Positions 11,765 through 37,380 of a DNA stretch of 64,000 nucleotides are shown here, piece by piece; position 1 is the stretch's first letter, and every line of letters begins with the position of its first letter. The DNA comes from Acanthochromis polyacanthus (Eukaryota; Chordata; Actinopteri; Pomacentridae): assembly GCF_021347895.1 (NCBI RefSeq), contig NC_067127.1:19440984-19504983 (forward strand), read 5' to 3'. Both the position numbers and the translations under genes were made by a program. A model generated the notes under the pieces. It was not told the DNA's origin, searched no databases, and saw nothing but the letters and a program-made list of their open reading frames with translations.

Positions 11765-12719
11765 TATAAATAGAAAGCAAGAGACGTTTTACATGCAGGC
11801 TGTGTTTTGAAGATATTTACAGCATCAACAGTTTGTAGCCCAAGAGATGCATTGTAGCCGCACTGCACTTACAGCGAGACCACGAGATTCACGCAAGCCT
11901 CCAACTGAACAAACCCCAGTGACTCCTAATTTTAGACTGATGGCTGATGTTAGCAAACTCGCTGGGAACACACCAAATTCAAAACACAACAAATGTGGAG
12001 TGGCATTTGTCTTTTAAACCACCTTCTCACATTTCCAGCCCCTGTTCTGAGCAAATATGCCCCAGATTAGTTTCTTCTCTCCGCTGAACACAGACAACAA
12101 CACACAAGCTCATCTAAATCTGGATCAGTGGTTCTCAAAGTCACATGGTGATACTCGGTTTACTGTAACATAATAATTGGTTTTCAAATCTGTTTTGCCA
12201 CTATGTTTAAAAACATGATCATATTACTACGAGAAAAGTGTGATCTGATTGTTGGATAAAATGTACTTGATGTGTGGAATTGTAGCAGTTCTTAATCGTT
12301 TACATATATTTGCTAAGATTCATTTAGTATGCGAAGCGGTGAATCCAGTAAATCTTCTTTTGACTTGATATCAGCTAAGAGCTCCGTTAGTGAATAATAT
12401 CTGGCAATTAACATGCTGAGCTGTGCGATTAGCTTCACTTTAAATCCAATTTTCAACAGTCAAAATTTGGTATCAAACAGATTATCAGTTGTTGGAGGGG
12501 CCAGACTTAGCTTTAGCAAAAATTGCTATTAAATGGTTAATAATTATTGAGAATTTTCCCCTAATTTCTGACTCTTGTAGATGTTTATTTTTTTTAATTT
12601 GAGAAATTATTGTTGTATTTCTACCCTTTATTGCAGGGAATCAGACAGTAACATTGGCAGTAATGGCTTGGCTTAGGTTAGCTCAGCACAAAAATGGAAA
12701 ACATAGGAAAACATGTAGC

Positions 12720-12805
12720 CTGATTTTGCTATCAGGCCTCCCACGAAGGAGAGGTATCCAAAACTTTGTTGTACATATGTCCAGTGACAATAAAAGCATT
12801 TGATT
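12720..12805 (+). repeat. LINE-type 3' end fragment
   Basis: The phrase TTTGTTGTACATATGTCCAG, then GTGACAATAAAAGCATTTGA, is the familiar tail of vertebrate CR1/L2-like LINEs. Nothing coding remains. Confidence 0.35.
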
Positions 12806-13130
12806 TGGATTTGTCAAAAAAAAGCCAAACAAAATTCACCTCTGAGCATATCTAAAGCTCACTAATTCATGCTTTATATTAGGATTGTCTGCTCATTGTT
12901 TAGCCCTCTTTCCAGTATTTATGCTAAGTTAAGCTAACCGACTGTTGGCTTTTGCTACATATTTAGTGTACGGATACGACAGAATATAAATTTTGTCGTC
13001 TGCTTTGCCTGAATTAAGGTCCCAAAGACTTGTATATTGCAGAGGTTGCTTTGTTTGCTGTTGTGTTTAAGACCAATAAAACTGAGCAAGCCTTCTAGCA
13101 GAAATCATAACTCTATTTGCTAAAAAAAAC

Positions 13131-13161
13131 ACCCTCCTCCTCCTCCTCCTCCTCCTCCTCG
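13131..13161. repeat. (CCT)n microsatellite
   Basis: About nine tandem CCT/CTC triplets. The surrounding 13.1-13.5 kb is otherwise non-repetitive and non-coding by eye. Confidence 0.85.
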
Positions 13162-14478
13162 TCAGATTTCCCAGCCTGTGGTCCGAATCTCATCACAGGC
13201 TCCTTTTCAAAACAGCCTCACAAACATCATGATTGATTCAGCCACTATCCTCCAGGATCTCTCAATGCCTGCCTGGGCTGGAGATTAATTTCCTTTTCCC
13301 CATCTTAATTTTTACTCATCGCCTCTCCATGAAAAGGCTAAATGTCAAGCATGCCTGACTCCTTCTAGTGACACGTCTATTCCAGCAGATAATTACCATA
13401 AGGAAATTGATGCTTTAGTGTGCAGAGGGGAATTTAATTTACTCTGACATCCTCACAGCATAATGCATTCCTAAAGAAAGAGAGTTTTTCAGTTTGCAAT
13501 TGACTTTTTAGATAAATTGGACTATTTAATGTGATTATCAGTCTTGAACGTCTTTGACTTATTAAGGTGTTGAAACCAATTAAGGGTTACATGCTGCTCA
13601 TGCTTCCAAATGTGAAACAGTGAATACTGCTTAAAGATCCATGAAATAAGAACCATCCGGAGCCTATTGTTCACTAGTCAACCGGCTACATTACCTGATG
13701 ATGTTTTGAGACTTGAAAGGTAATGATATTAATTACAGCAACATGGCTTGCTTCAGGTTGTAGATAAACCCGGAAGAGCAGCGGGTTATGTGCAGTTTTA
13801 GTTGGGGGGGACAGTCCATATGCTGTAGAATTATATTGTTTTATACCTTATACTTGTATAACCTATAGTCTGTTTGTTTTTCCACATGGCCAGTAATATT
13901 TAGCACATTTCGGAGAAGTCAGCGCAACCAGTATTGATCCCACTTCTGCAGGAACTTCTCTAAACCATGAATGGATCATTGTCTTTGCGGTACTTGAATG
14001 ACGCTGCTGTGTCACTAACTGGGACAGTATCTCAGTTACAAAAGATCACAGCCACTATTGGATACCCTTAATGCCGAGTCATATTTTAGTCCCAGCTTCC
14101 CTCTGTCTGGCCATCTCGTAACTTTTTCATACCTGTCAGAGTACGGACCTCACAGACAAAACAGCTCTGAACTTGTGGCTTTGAGGAAGTCAGAGAGTGT
14201 TGCTGCAATCCATATTATGGCTGTGAAGACACAACAGGCCACAGTGCTCCTGCACAGAGTTCCTCCTTTTGCAACCAACTGCCTGAATGTCGTGCTTCTT
14301 AGGAGATAAGGGCAGCCGTAAGGTGACTCAGCAATCCAGCGCACACAGCCTCTCCTGAGATAAGAGCTCTCCTTGGGGCCCGATCACAGCGGGATACTGG
14401 GAAAAAGTCACAAATAGAGAAAACAGAGGAAAATAACCACCGTTTATTCTGTACATCATATATATGTAAATAAAATGT

Positions 14479-14805
14479 ACACACTGCCATTCAAGAGTTT
14501 GGGGTCAACCAGGCAATTTCATGTTTTCCATGAAAACTCACACTTTTATTCATGTGCTAACATAACTGCACAAGGGTTTTCTAATCATCAGTTAGTCTTT
14601 CAGCCCCTTTAACTAACACAATGTAGCATTGGTAATGTTCCTCTGTACCTCTATGGAGATATTCCATTAAAAATCATTTACCACATTAATAATGTCTAGA
14701 CTGTATTTCTGATTAATTTAATGTTGTCTACATTGAAAAAAAATGCTTTTCTTTCAAAAATAAGGACACTCTAAGTGACCCCAAACTTTTGGACAGTGGT
14801 GTGTA
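14479..14805. mobile_element. Tc1/mariner-type MITE, copy B
   Basis: Nearly complete. Left ACACACTGCCATTCAAGAG and right CTTTTGGACAGTGGTGTGT are inverted repeats, both running into GGGGTCA / TGACCCC, with TA at each outer edge. Confidence 0.8.
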
Positions 14806-15879
14806 TGCATTTAACCAAACATATATAATTAAAGAAATTGCATTGCAAAGATCCACTCCATCAGATATTCCTATGAGATAATAATGACAGGACAAACCTG
14901 AAAATTATTATTTTTAGTCAAACCAGACGTGTAACTCATTGATTATTTAGAGTTTTCATCAATATTAATCCACAATTTATATTTCTTTTAATACATTCAG
15001 AGTATGTCCCTCCCTAGATTTAACTACACAATTCTTCTAGAGGTTGACGTTCAGATTGACATTAGAAAAAGCTAGGAAACTAGTTATTAAATAGCTTAAG
15101 AGGGTGTATAAAGTGATCCATGGCTGTAGCTGACTGCATGTTATCTACAGGACTACAGCTGAGGCTCATAGATGCAGACAGTGTGGTGGTATTTTACTAA
15201 TTTACATTTCATGTGGATCTCGGTCTCAAGTCGCTTCCAAGCAGTTTTGAATTTAGATGATTGACTCTGTGGCGAAATTTCTAATGTAAAAGTTGTAGTG
15301 AAGGTAGCAGCATCTGAAACTCACACATGAGGGGGACGGGTTTGGAGCCAGTGGCACTATGATGGTTTGTAAACTCCTCTGCACAAAACCAGAAGGAAAA
15401 CCACATTTCGATCATTAAATGCACATCTGCATGGTGATTTTCTGCAGGATTGAGGCAACAACTGTGTGAGGGTGCACTCAGTGTGAATTGAAAGAGAAAG
15501 TAAGAAAGCTGAGAAAGAGAAAAAAAAACTATTAGCTCAGACATAATCCTGATTGTGGACACCTCTGGCTTTGACATTAAAAAAGAGTCAAAGAGAAAGT
15601 CAAATGGATGGAGCATTAAAGAGAGAACAAACTCATTACGTGGGAGAGAAAACACTTGTGTTAATTTCATGGACTACTTCAGCAGCGTGCCAGAACAGGT
15701 GACAGAAAGGGAGCTGTCCAATATGCAAGTGAGGAGACCCCCCCCTCCCCCCTCCACCCTCCACCCTCCACCATCAGCTTCCTCGGTGTGAATGAAATAA
15801 ATAAACAATGAATGGTCCACTCTCCTCGCTCGCCTCATCCCATCTCATGCATGGCTGCCAGTAATGGTCTACTGGGTGT

Positions 15880-16139
15880 CAGCTTTTATTGGCACGGCAC
15901 AAAGCAAGTGCCAAGGGTTCGGTGGCTCGACTCCCCGCCGCAGACTGTGGATAAAAGCGAGCAAAATGCCTCAGCCGAGCTCAGAGACATAGTCATGTTG
16001 GGCTGGAACGAGGAAGTGCAGTGGAGAGGGGAGGGACTCAGGGCGCAGCTCCATGGGGCCGCCGCGGCGCTGCGACCTTCTGCACATGGAGCCGGGGAGA
16101 GTTGGAAGAACTTCATACTGCAAACTCAAGGAATAGCAG
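15880..16139 (+). other. ikzf1: Candidate 5' non-coding exon / promoter of ikzf1
   Basis: A locally GC- and CpG-rich block in AT-rich surroundings, on the coding strand of ikzf1 and about 4.5 kb before its first coding exon. It ends with GGAATAGCAG followed by GTAAAGTG, a usable splice donor at 16140. Ikaros genes have an untranslated first exon, so this is a reasonable candidate, but no transcript evidence is available. Confidence 0.3.
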
Positions 16140-17518
16140 GTAAAGTGACTTCCACCGCAATTTTCAGGGCCACGCTCATCTCAAAGTGTAGGTCAAGACC
16201 TCCAGACTGAGCCCGTCTGCTCTGGAGGTTTTTAGGAAACATTTGCGCCTGACTGGAAAAGAGTCTCCTTAGAGTTTCGGTGCAGGTGCGCCGCAGCATC
16301 AGATCCCGTTTGGTGCGCGTAATTTGGCTGTTCGGCGGAGTAACGGACAAGAGCGTGAAAGTTAAATTCAGGAGAGTTGAATAATTTAAGTGTAATATTT
16401 GTGTCTACATATAGCAGGTAATTTAAGGGAAGTGGTGGAACTGTTCCCTATTTTCCATTTTTATTTTGGGAAAATATGGATAAATGATTTCCTCGTCACT
16501 CAAATTTATGTTTTAAAAAATGCAAATTTAATTTGTAAGCTTTTCTACAAATGACGCATTCGTGTGTGCCCTTTTAACCCGTTTAACTGTTTTTGCTTTC
16601 CTCTTAGAACACCTGTTGCAACAGATGTGCGCACTCACTAAACTTCACGTTGTCCCTCTTTATCTGTGAAATATTAAAATACACATTTACAGCGACAAAA
16701 AAAAAACTAACTTCTGATGAAAACATAAATTTATCCGGGGTCAAAAAGCAAACATTGTAGCGCTGCTTAACCAGGAAATCAAGGCAATCATTACGCACCG
16801 ACTAAAGCCGCGTCTAAACACGTTCAAATTATCAATCGATCAATCCGATTATTTCATACCGTTATTCTTTGTGTTCACCTGTTCAAAATCGAACCACAGT
16901 CTCAGTTACACGTCTGTGTGAAGGGAAGGAAAAAAGACACATGTAGGCAGGACAGATGAAAGTTTTTACACCGCTGGCAGAGGTGGAAAGTTGCACATCA
17001 ACGCCCAGAAGCAAAAACTGAGAGATTCAAACTGTTGAGGAAATGAAGTGTGTTTCATTTTTAACACAAAAGTTCCTGCTTGTAGAAGTTTACCTAAAAA
17101 ATGAGATAAAAAAAATACACTTCTCTGGTATTTCATTAAATTAAGAATTATTTGAAGCTTTTCTAACTGAACCTTTAAAGTGGCGTTTGTGTGACTGAAA
17201 ACACTCATTTAAACACATCTTAAACTTAGTATTTTATCTTAGTAAGTTTGAATACATTTGAAGTTTGAAGTGCTATTTTTCTTCATTTGAAAACATTTAA
17301 GAGAAGCTAATTAAAAGTCGAACATAATTAACAAACTGTATCACCTGGCAAAAAAAGCAGTTTTTTTTTATCTGTCTCTTGTAAATGGACCCCAGCTGTA
17401 CCTTCACAAATAAGTCTTTTTCAGAGCTCGGTTGGAAAGAGAAGTGCTGAAAGTGCTGCAAATCTGTCTGCAGATACATCATCTTTCTTGTCAGTAGAAA
17501 CAGAAGTAGGCAGGGGTG

Positions 17519-17560
17519 AGGTGGTGGTGGTGGTGGTGTCAGAGAAAGAGGGGGGGGGGG
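17519..17560. repeat. GGT/poly-G low-complexity tract
   Basis: A run of GGTGGT triplets followed by ten or more G. No other feature was recognised between 16.2 and 18.8 kb. Confidence 0.7.
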
Positions 17561-18807
17561 GAGACAGACAGTTATTAAAATGATTGCACCGTCTGAATAG
17601 CAGAGTAGTGAAGTGTGTCAGATGCAAATGAAGGAAACTTCTCTTCAGCGCACCTTTACTCTTCCCCCCACCCCCTGCGCCCCCTCGACAGGCTCCCCAG
17701 AACACATCTGCGAACACTATCTACCCACTTCCACCCATACATTTCATGAATTACTGATGAGAATCTCCATATGAACAAAGGTGACCATGCGCCACGCTGT
17801 TTGGCAGCGTAGGATCAGCTCCTCTCCTAATGGGTGATAAGAAGGCGCCCACAGCTTCATTACTTCTCGAAAAGCCACAGGGAGTTAAATGCATTAATTC
17901 AGATGTTTTCATTAACCGTCAGTTGTGGAAACTTTTAGTGGAGTGTGTGGAATAATTAGAATGATGTGTTTATTGTTTGGTGCCGTCAGAGTGAAATCAG
18001 CATTACTGTGCAATTCATGTGTTTAAACTGTTTAATTGCAGCTCACCCAATGTGAAAATACTTTCATTTTATTTTGAATATTTCACATTTAATTGCTCCT
18101 TTAACTTGAGGAAAAGTGCACAAGTAAGAAAACTCTGACTTAAATTCTCAAGAAATGCCCTTTTTTTGGCAAAAACCCCCCACATTCAATACCTGCTGAT
18201 GTATTCTAGTGTTTCCAGTTAATTCTAAATGTGCATTATGACTGTTCATGTGCACACACAGCAGCGCTGAAGCTTTCTCCTGGGTATCCAGACTTTGCTG
18301 GTGTGGTCCTCAGTATCTGTTAACGGTTTCGTTGTTTCTCATCTCCACCCTGCTCCCTGGTGTAGCTCTGCACCTCGCTCTGAGCCTCTAACCCTCCCTG
18401 CCCCTCCTCAACGCACCGCCGCCACCCAACGCACACAAACACGCAGGAGGAGGACCGAGAATTTTGTCAACCCACAAGCCTCTTCCTGCCTCTCCTCACT
18501 CGACGTGCTCCGACCAAAACTGTTCCAGTCCCCCCCTGCGCTCTGTGTGTCACCAGTCTTTTCTGTGACTTCCATTTGCACTGGCTGAAAGATTCCACCT
18601 GCCCCCTCTTTGTGAGCTCATTCACGTTAACGTTCATTCACCAACGCACAACGCAGCACTGAGGAAAAATTCTCTCATGGATGAAAAAGTTTATGTCAAA
18701 AAAAGTGTGACTTCCAAGTCAGACTAAAACTTTGGCATCTTAGTATTTCAGTAGGAATGTTATTGAAAAGTTGAGGTGCAAGTAAAAAGTACACAGAAAA
18801 AGCCGTA

Positions 18808-19184
18808 ACCCTCCTGTTGTCCTCATTTACAGGCACCAAAAGATATTGTTTCCTTGTCAGAACAAAACCCAAAAATTCAGCCAAAAATTCCCCAAATTTC
18901 TGAAAATTTGCAAAGCCTTCAGGAAGAAAATTCTAGTATTTCCTTCAACATTTCCCTTAAAAGTTTTATTTTGAAAAAATCCCCTAACTTTGGCAAGAAA
19001 ATTCTTGTAAATATTTTCAAAAATGAAACATTTTTAACATTTCTTTTTTTTTCCACCAAAAAGATTTCCCAAAAATGTTGAAAATGTGGACATCGGAAGT
19101 TTCACTGTGAAAATATTTTCCCCCCCGCAATTTCAAACTTTAAACAAGGTCAATTTTGACCTGCAGGATGACACGAGGGTTAAA
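18808..19184. mobile_element. piggyBac-like MITE, second copy
   Basis: Starts TAACCCTCCTGTTGTCCTC, ends GATGACACGAGGGTTAAA, and shares the interior GGCACCAAAAGATATTG and TTTCACTGTGAAAATAT with the element at 3451-3954. It has a TTAA-type right border. It lies in the non-coding DNA before the first coding exon of ikzf1. Confidence 0.65.
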
Positions 19185-20666
19185 AAGCAAACAGAGGTGT
19201 GGAACACAGTGAAAACTACTACTTCCTGAATATTCTACGTGCACCTTTACTTTCCACGTGCCTACGCAAAGTGGGTTCTGACTGAATGTAGGAACTCTCA
19301 TCTTTATTCCTGTCGAAGCCCCCACGCCGACACATCCGTGTTTCCCCTCGTACCATCTGCCCAGAAAAAAAAGGGCACATGAGAATACACCTCCCTCTGC
19401 CCCCGACCTCCAAACTCCAGATGCTGAAGAACGGCAGACTTGCAGCTCGGCGCAGTAACACGCAACACTCCTGCTGAACAAATCATCTGCGCCAGTGACC
19501 TTTGCCCCTCCTCCTCCTTCCTCCTTCCTCCTTCCTCCTCCCCTCACACTTGCATCCTGGGCGTCTGAAGGCCGTCGAGCTCCTGACTTGACTCCGCAGG
19601 AAGCTGTGCGTTGCGACAGAGCGGCCCGGTCGCTTCCCACTATTTGTTCCAAATGTGTGGAGCCATCTGTCAGTAAAACAGGAAGGCCTAGGTTCCCCTT
19701 CTCCCTTGGGCTTGTTTCGCTATTTTCGGGAGCTTCACTTCTCCCTGTGTGGCTGCTTGGACTGGGCAGCGGCCCCACCAAGGGTTTCTTGAAGTGGCGG
19801 AGCTGGGGCTGAGGCTGTCGGGCCCATCTGCTGCAGGCTTGAGGGCCATCCATTATTAATGGGGCCACGAGCGTTGGTGACTCCTCAGATATTCAGCCCT
19901 GGCCGGAGGATTGCTTCTGGACTCGACTGCCTCGTCTTGCTACAAAAAAAATGAAATAAATAAAGAGAACTTCTCTGTCCTTCGGCCTGCTTTTCTGTCT
20001 CTTTTCTCTTTCTGTGCCTTCCTGTTGCATTTGCTCTCCTGACTTCTCGCCCTCTTGCTGCTGTCCACCTCTCTGCCTCCTCATCTCGCTGCCTTCCTCT
20101 CTTCTTCTTCGTCTTCTTCTCCCTCCTTTGCTCCCTCTCTTTGTTTCTGATTGTGTCTGCGCTCAGGCCGCGGGCTCAGCGATGCATGCTCAGTAAATTA
20201 GAGAGAACACGAGCGCCGATCAGCTGGGCACGGCAAACGCCCGCATCCACGGTGACCTGGGGCCAGTTAATTTTCTGCTTAATTTTGCGGCAGTCAGTTT
20301 GCATTTTTGGATGATTACGTGGCAGGAAATTAACAATAAATAACAAATGTGGTGTGAAAGCCCATTCCCGGCAACCCTGCGCTACCAGCGGGCCACATCA
20401 GCCGGAGCCAAGCCGCTCTCCAAAGCTCAGACTCTCTGTCAGCCTTGTAATGAAAACGTCTGTGATTCTTTGTAATGTAATGTGGGGGACAGTGGTGTGT
20501 CTGTGGCTGTGACAGGAGCGATCTCAGCGAGGTGATGGAGTCACAGCGAGAAGTACACCCTTTATCCAACTCTAGCTTCTTATAATGTTGTTGCCTCCGC
20601 CTGCACTTGATTAAACTTATACGTGTCTACATCTCCATCTCTCTCCCATTAGAGTACTTGCACCGC

Positions 20667-33505
<12,839 letters not shown>

Positions 33506-34435
33506 GGGCCAATAACACACACAGTTTACACAGACAAACAGGTTGGAAAACATGCCGCTCTCACTCACAGACAAGCACCTGCAATAAATGCATAGAAAAA
33601 TGTGATGTAATATACACTGTTGATGTCTTGTGATTTTATACAAGGTATGCATGTTTGTTGACCACAGATAAAGGTATACAACTACTGAAAAAACATTTAT
33701 TTTCATTTCTGACACTGTGTACAAAAGGACCACCAGCTCATCCATCTTTTTTTAAAGAAGCAAAATATTGAAAACAATACAGCAGAGTTACTGTGCCACA
33801 TTTTTCATGAGTTCTAGATCTTGTATTTACCATATCATAAATGCCGTACTGCCATAAATATAATATGTATAAATGTGTCTTTTGTTTTGGAAAACCAGGT
33901 AGCAATTTTATTTTATTTTATTTTTTACATTTTAAATAAGATTTACATGCTTTCTTTTACAAATATCTGTACTGAATAACAGAATAAAATATATCTGCAT
34001 TTGTTTTCAGTGCAGGCAGACCTATTGAAACATCGGTATTAAATACAATCAGTAAAAACTTAATCAGTGTAGATAAACCCACAGTTCCTCACAAGGTTTT
34101 ATCCTGTTCTTGCATTTGTAATAACCTACATAGTATTTATAACATTTACATGCCTGTCTGTTTTTGTATTTATTACAGTGATCGATGTTTGTCTTATAGA
34201 GTAGTAAAAGCTGCATTTTTTTCTGTTCAACTGTACTAAATATGTATGAGGTGATCCATGACTGCTGCTGGAAGCTATTTTTAGTGTTATCAGAGGAAGA
34301 TGTACTCCTGGACTGTTTGTTTCATACATGATGGCGAAAAATTGTTTGACTCATTAAATGAAAATGAAGAAGACTTCATTTGAAGGGAGCCTTATGCTTG
34401 CAAAATATCAATAAAGGATATTTTATATATGCACA
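33506..34435 (+). other. ikzf1: ikzf1 3' untranslated region (inferred)
   Basis: Non-coding, AT-rich sequence after the ikzf1 stop. Poly(A) signals AATAAA occur at about 33983 and at 34410-34415, the latter followed by a T-rich stretch. The extent is inferred from these signals. Confidence 0.5.
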
Positions 34436-34551
34436 TAGAGTGGGGCAGTGTTTTGTTTTTAAGAGAATGACTTCAGAAATATATAGAAAAAGCAGAACTG
34501 ATGCCAGAAAAGTAAAGTGTAGCTAGTATGGCAACTCCATATATATGTGTA

Positions 34552-34814
34552 TATAAACTACCATTCCAAAAGTTTGGGGTCTTTCAGGCAATTTCAGGTT
34601 TTCCATTAAAATTCACATTTTTATTCATGTGCTAACATAACTGCACAAGGGTTTTCTAATCATCAGTTAGCCTTTCAGCACCATTAGCTAACACAACGTA
34701 GCATTAGAACACAGGAGTGATGGTTGCTGGAAATGTTCCTCTGTACCCCTATGGAGATATTCCATTAAAAATCAGCTGTTTCAGATAGAATAGTCATTTA
34801 CCACATTAACAATA
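34552..34814. mobile_element. Tc1/mariner-type MITE, copy C (right end lost)
   Basis: Starts AACTACCATTCCAAAAG and GTTTGGGGTC, and follows copies A and B as far as TCATTTACCACATTAACAAT. It then breaks off without the right terminal repeat. Confidence 0.7.
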
Positions 34815-35468
34815 CCTTGTTCCAAATGTTGCAGTTTCGCAGAGGTGAAATGTGGTAGGTAAAATATCATATATATGCCTAAGGATATTTTATACACCTT
34901 ATGCTATTTTAGAGTATTATCTACTGGACTACATTAACAACATGTCACAGAGCATAGAAATGTCTGCTTTAAAAAGTCTATCACAAATTAGGGTGAGGCT
35001 CTGAAAAATTACTCTTGGAGTGAACAGAAAGTTCATCTCAGATTTACTCTACCATTTTACCCTTTTAAAACTCTCAAACTTTCTGAAATAATTAAGCTGA
35101 CATGTCATTCAAGATGCCGCTCAGTTCTACCTGTCAGGGAAAAGCTGAGAAACGGTGAATGACTGACATCTGTGAGAAAACGGCAAACAGGCTGTAAGAA
35201 TATTAACAGTGAAAGGAGAATAAATAAAGACGGCTCCACACATTGGACCTTACCAGACCATAGGTGGTTGTAAGGTGCAGTCTGGATTCGGAAAATGAAA
35301 TATGGATCTTTTCTTTAAGTAACTGTGGGGCTTTCTAATTAAAACTGTTTTTCCATATTGTCTGCTAAGAGGGCAGGGCCAACATACTGCAGTGTTACAG
35401 GAGGGAGTGCTGGTAGAAGAGGCAGCATGCACAAAAATAGGATGTGCATAAGTGTGGAGATCCTCTGT

Positions 35469-35470
<2 letters not shown>

Positions 35471-35516
<46 letters not shown>
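35471..35516. repeat. (CT)n(CA)n compound microsatellite
   Basis: A run of CT dinucleotides passes directly into CA dinucleotides. Confidence 0.95.
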
Positions 35517-35524
<8 letters not shown>

Positions 35525-35529
35525 ACTAA

Positions 35530-35900
35530 ATGCGCTGCGTCCAGGACCTGAAGAGCCCGATGGTCCTCTGAGGAGCAGCAGCAGCCGAGAGCTGGGACAG
35601 AGAGGATCAGCCACTGGAGCAGAAGGCCGGGGCCGAGGCTCTGAGGGCCAGGCCTGTCTGGAGAGGCTCTTTCAGGGCCGGCGGAGGAGCTCGGCGGCGG
35701 CGTGTGGAGACAGCCTCGTCCAGATGGCTGCTGTGTGATTTACCAGAAACGGGAAGCAGCTGTGGCCAGCGCCGAGCCCCCCACGCTTGACTGGGACCCA
35801 ACAAGGGAGGGAGGGCATTTGCATGAGAGGGATAATCTGGCCAACCAAAGCTGGCCCTGCCAGAATCCCACATCTCACTTCCCCTTTCAGCCCTGCTGAC
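35530..35900. promoter_or_regulatory. GC-rich non-coding block with octamer, candidate ikzf1 downstream element
   Basis: About 370 bases of CpG-containing, non-repetitive sequence in AT-rich surroundings, 2 kb past the ikzf1 stop. It includes a perfect octamer ATTTGCAT at 35817-35824 and CAGCTG/CAGATG E-boxes. ORFs on both strands look unlike any protein I know. Regulatory function is inferred only. Confidence 0.3.
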
Positions 35901-36736
35901 TGAAATACTCCTTCAAGAACCAGACTTGTGGGGTTTACAGGATCCAACAAGATGGTAGCACTCAATATGTTTCACACTTTACAGAACTGTGTCTCATTAA
36001 TGGGCGGCCATGACAGAAACTTCACTGCAGATTCTGTAAATCTGGTCACTGTTTCTGATGTTTGTTTATAATTTCTCTTGACTTTTCTTCACATCAATGT
36101 CTATTTAGGAATGCAAGTTGATCATTGTTTTAAAAAAGAATAAATGAGCAAGTGGGACCTTATGTTAAAGTAGAATGTTTAGGTTCGAAGTGGGAAACAA
36201 AATACATTTCTGAGGAATGTTCCTTGACTATTTTTTCCCTTTTTTTAGTTTACTATTATACATCAATGTAAAATATTGGATATTTTTTCTTCACTACATT
36301 TATTGAATACTTAATGTTACTTACCATAGTGTTTAAAATTAAACCATTACTATTAATCTTGCCTCCCTTGTGACAATTTAGAAAAAAAGCAGTTTGTGTT
36401 TGGAACAAGTGTCACACTTCAGATGTCTATAAGTTGGCAGTTTCTGTGAATAGCCACATTCTCTTAAAATAATGGTTTATCTTGAATGACTGTTATACGC
36501 CCATACAGATCAACTTACACCACAAGAGGAGGGGAAACCTGGATAAACAATTGGACTAAACTACCTTATTATACATTATATTCAAATATTGTATGACAGA
36601 CAGATCAGCTGAGTGGTCAAAACCAACACAGTGAAGACTGTCAGGCGAAGTGGAGATATATTTCTGTCTCTAAAATATTTTCAACTGGACTGTTGTAACT
36701 CTGTATGTGGGTGTAGAACAGTCACTTCTTCAGTAT

Positions 36737-36990
36737 CCACGGATGGATTTGGATGAAATTTTGGCAGCGATGCAGCTTATAGTCTGGATCCACGGATTTG
36801 TTAAAGATTTCTGTATCATTGCGAGATAGCAACACGTCATCACTGTAACTATGACAACAAGTGAACACTATGTCAGCTGCCTGCTGACGCTCACTATTGT
36901 GATCCTACAACAAATCTACCACTGCGGACTTATCATACAACAACTGAGTAGCCTGGGTGGAATAGTGTGCTCTCAGAGTGCTTCTCTCAT
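36737..36990. mobile_element. Internal fragment of the CTCCRCCAAGG MITE
   Basis: Shares GATTTGGATGAAATT, GCAGCTTATAGTCTGGATCC and GTCAGCTGCCTGCTGAC with 30421-31055. The left end is missing and the right end is eroded (GAGTAGCCTGGGTGGAATAG). Confidence 0.6.
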
Positions 36991-37380
36991 TAGTAATGTT
37001 ATAAATGGGTCGACAGCACCTTCAGAACTTACATTTTCACAACCTAGTTATAGCACTGAGGTCGACCAACCACTGCTCTTGATTGTTCCAAGATACAGAC
37101 CTAAAACGGAGGTGATCGTGCTTTCACAATCGCTGCTCCTTATCTCTGGAACATTGCAAGAACTGCTGAGACTTCAGAAACTTTTAATATGCTGCTGAAG
37201 ACTAAACTTTTCTCTTTGGCCTTTCATGCACGCAGAGCTTAACACCTGCAGACTTCATCTTTTATTGTGCTGTGTCTTTAATTTTGCTTTAGTTTATTGT
37301 GCTTTTCATCAAAGTTGTTATAACTTTTCATCACTTGGTTGTTTTAAATTTGCTTTATAAATGAATTTCATTTGACTATA
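36990..37380 (+). pseudogene. LINE ORF2 C-terminal remnant and tail
   Basis: The broken reading frame VPRYRPKTEVIVLSQSLLL ISGTLQELL, then KLLKTKLF-like text after a shift, resembles the last residues of L2/Rex-type LINE reverse transcriptase ORFs. A 3' tail with TTGCTTTATAAATGAATTTC follows. It is frameshifted and inert. Confidence 0.45.

Noticed and set aside
15281..15670. 129-aa minus-strand ORF
   Set aside because: No domain, no codon pattern and no neighbours to support it.
19140..19868. 242-aa minus-strand ORF
   Set aside because: It overlaps a piggyBac-like MITE at one end and GC-rich non-coding DNA elsewhere. No domain is visible, and the residue composition is what chance opening in GC-rich DNA gives.
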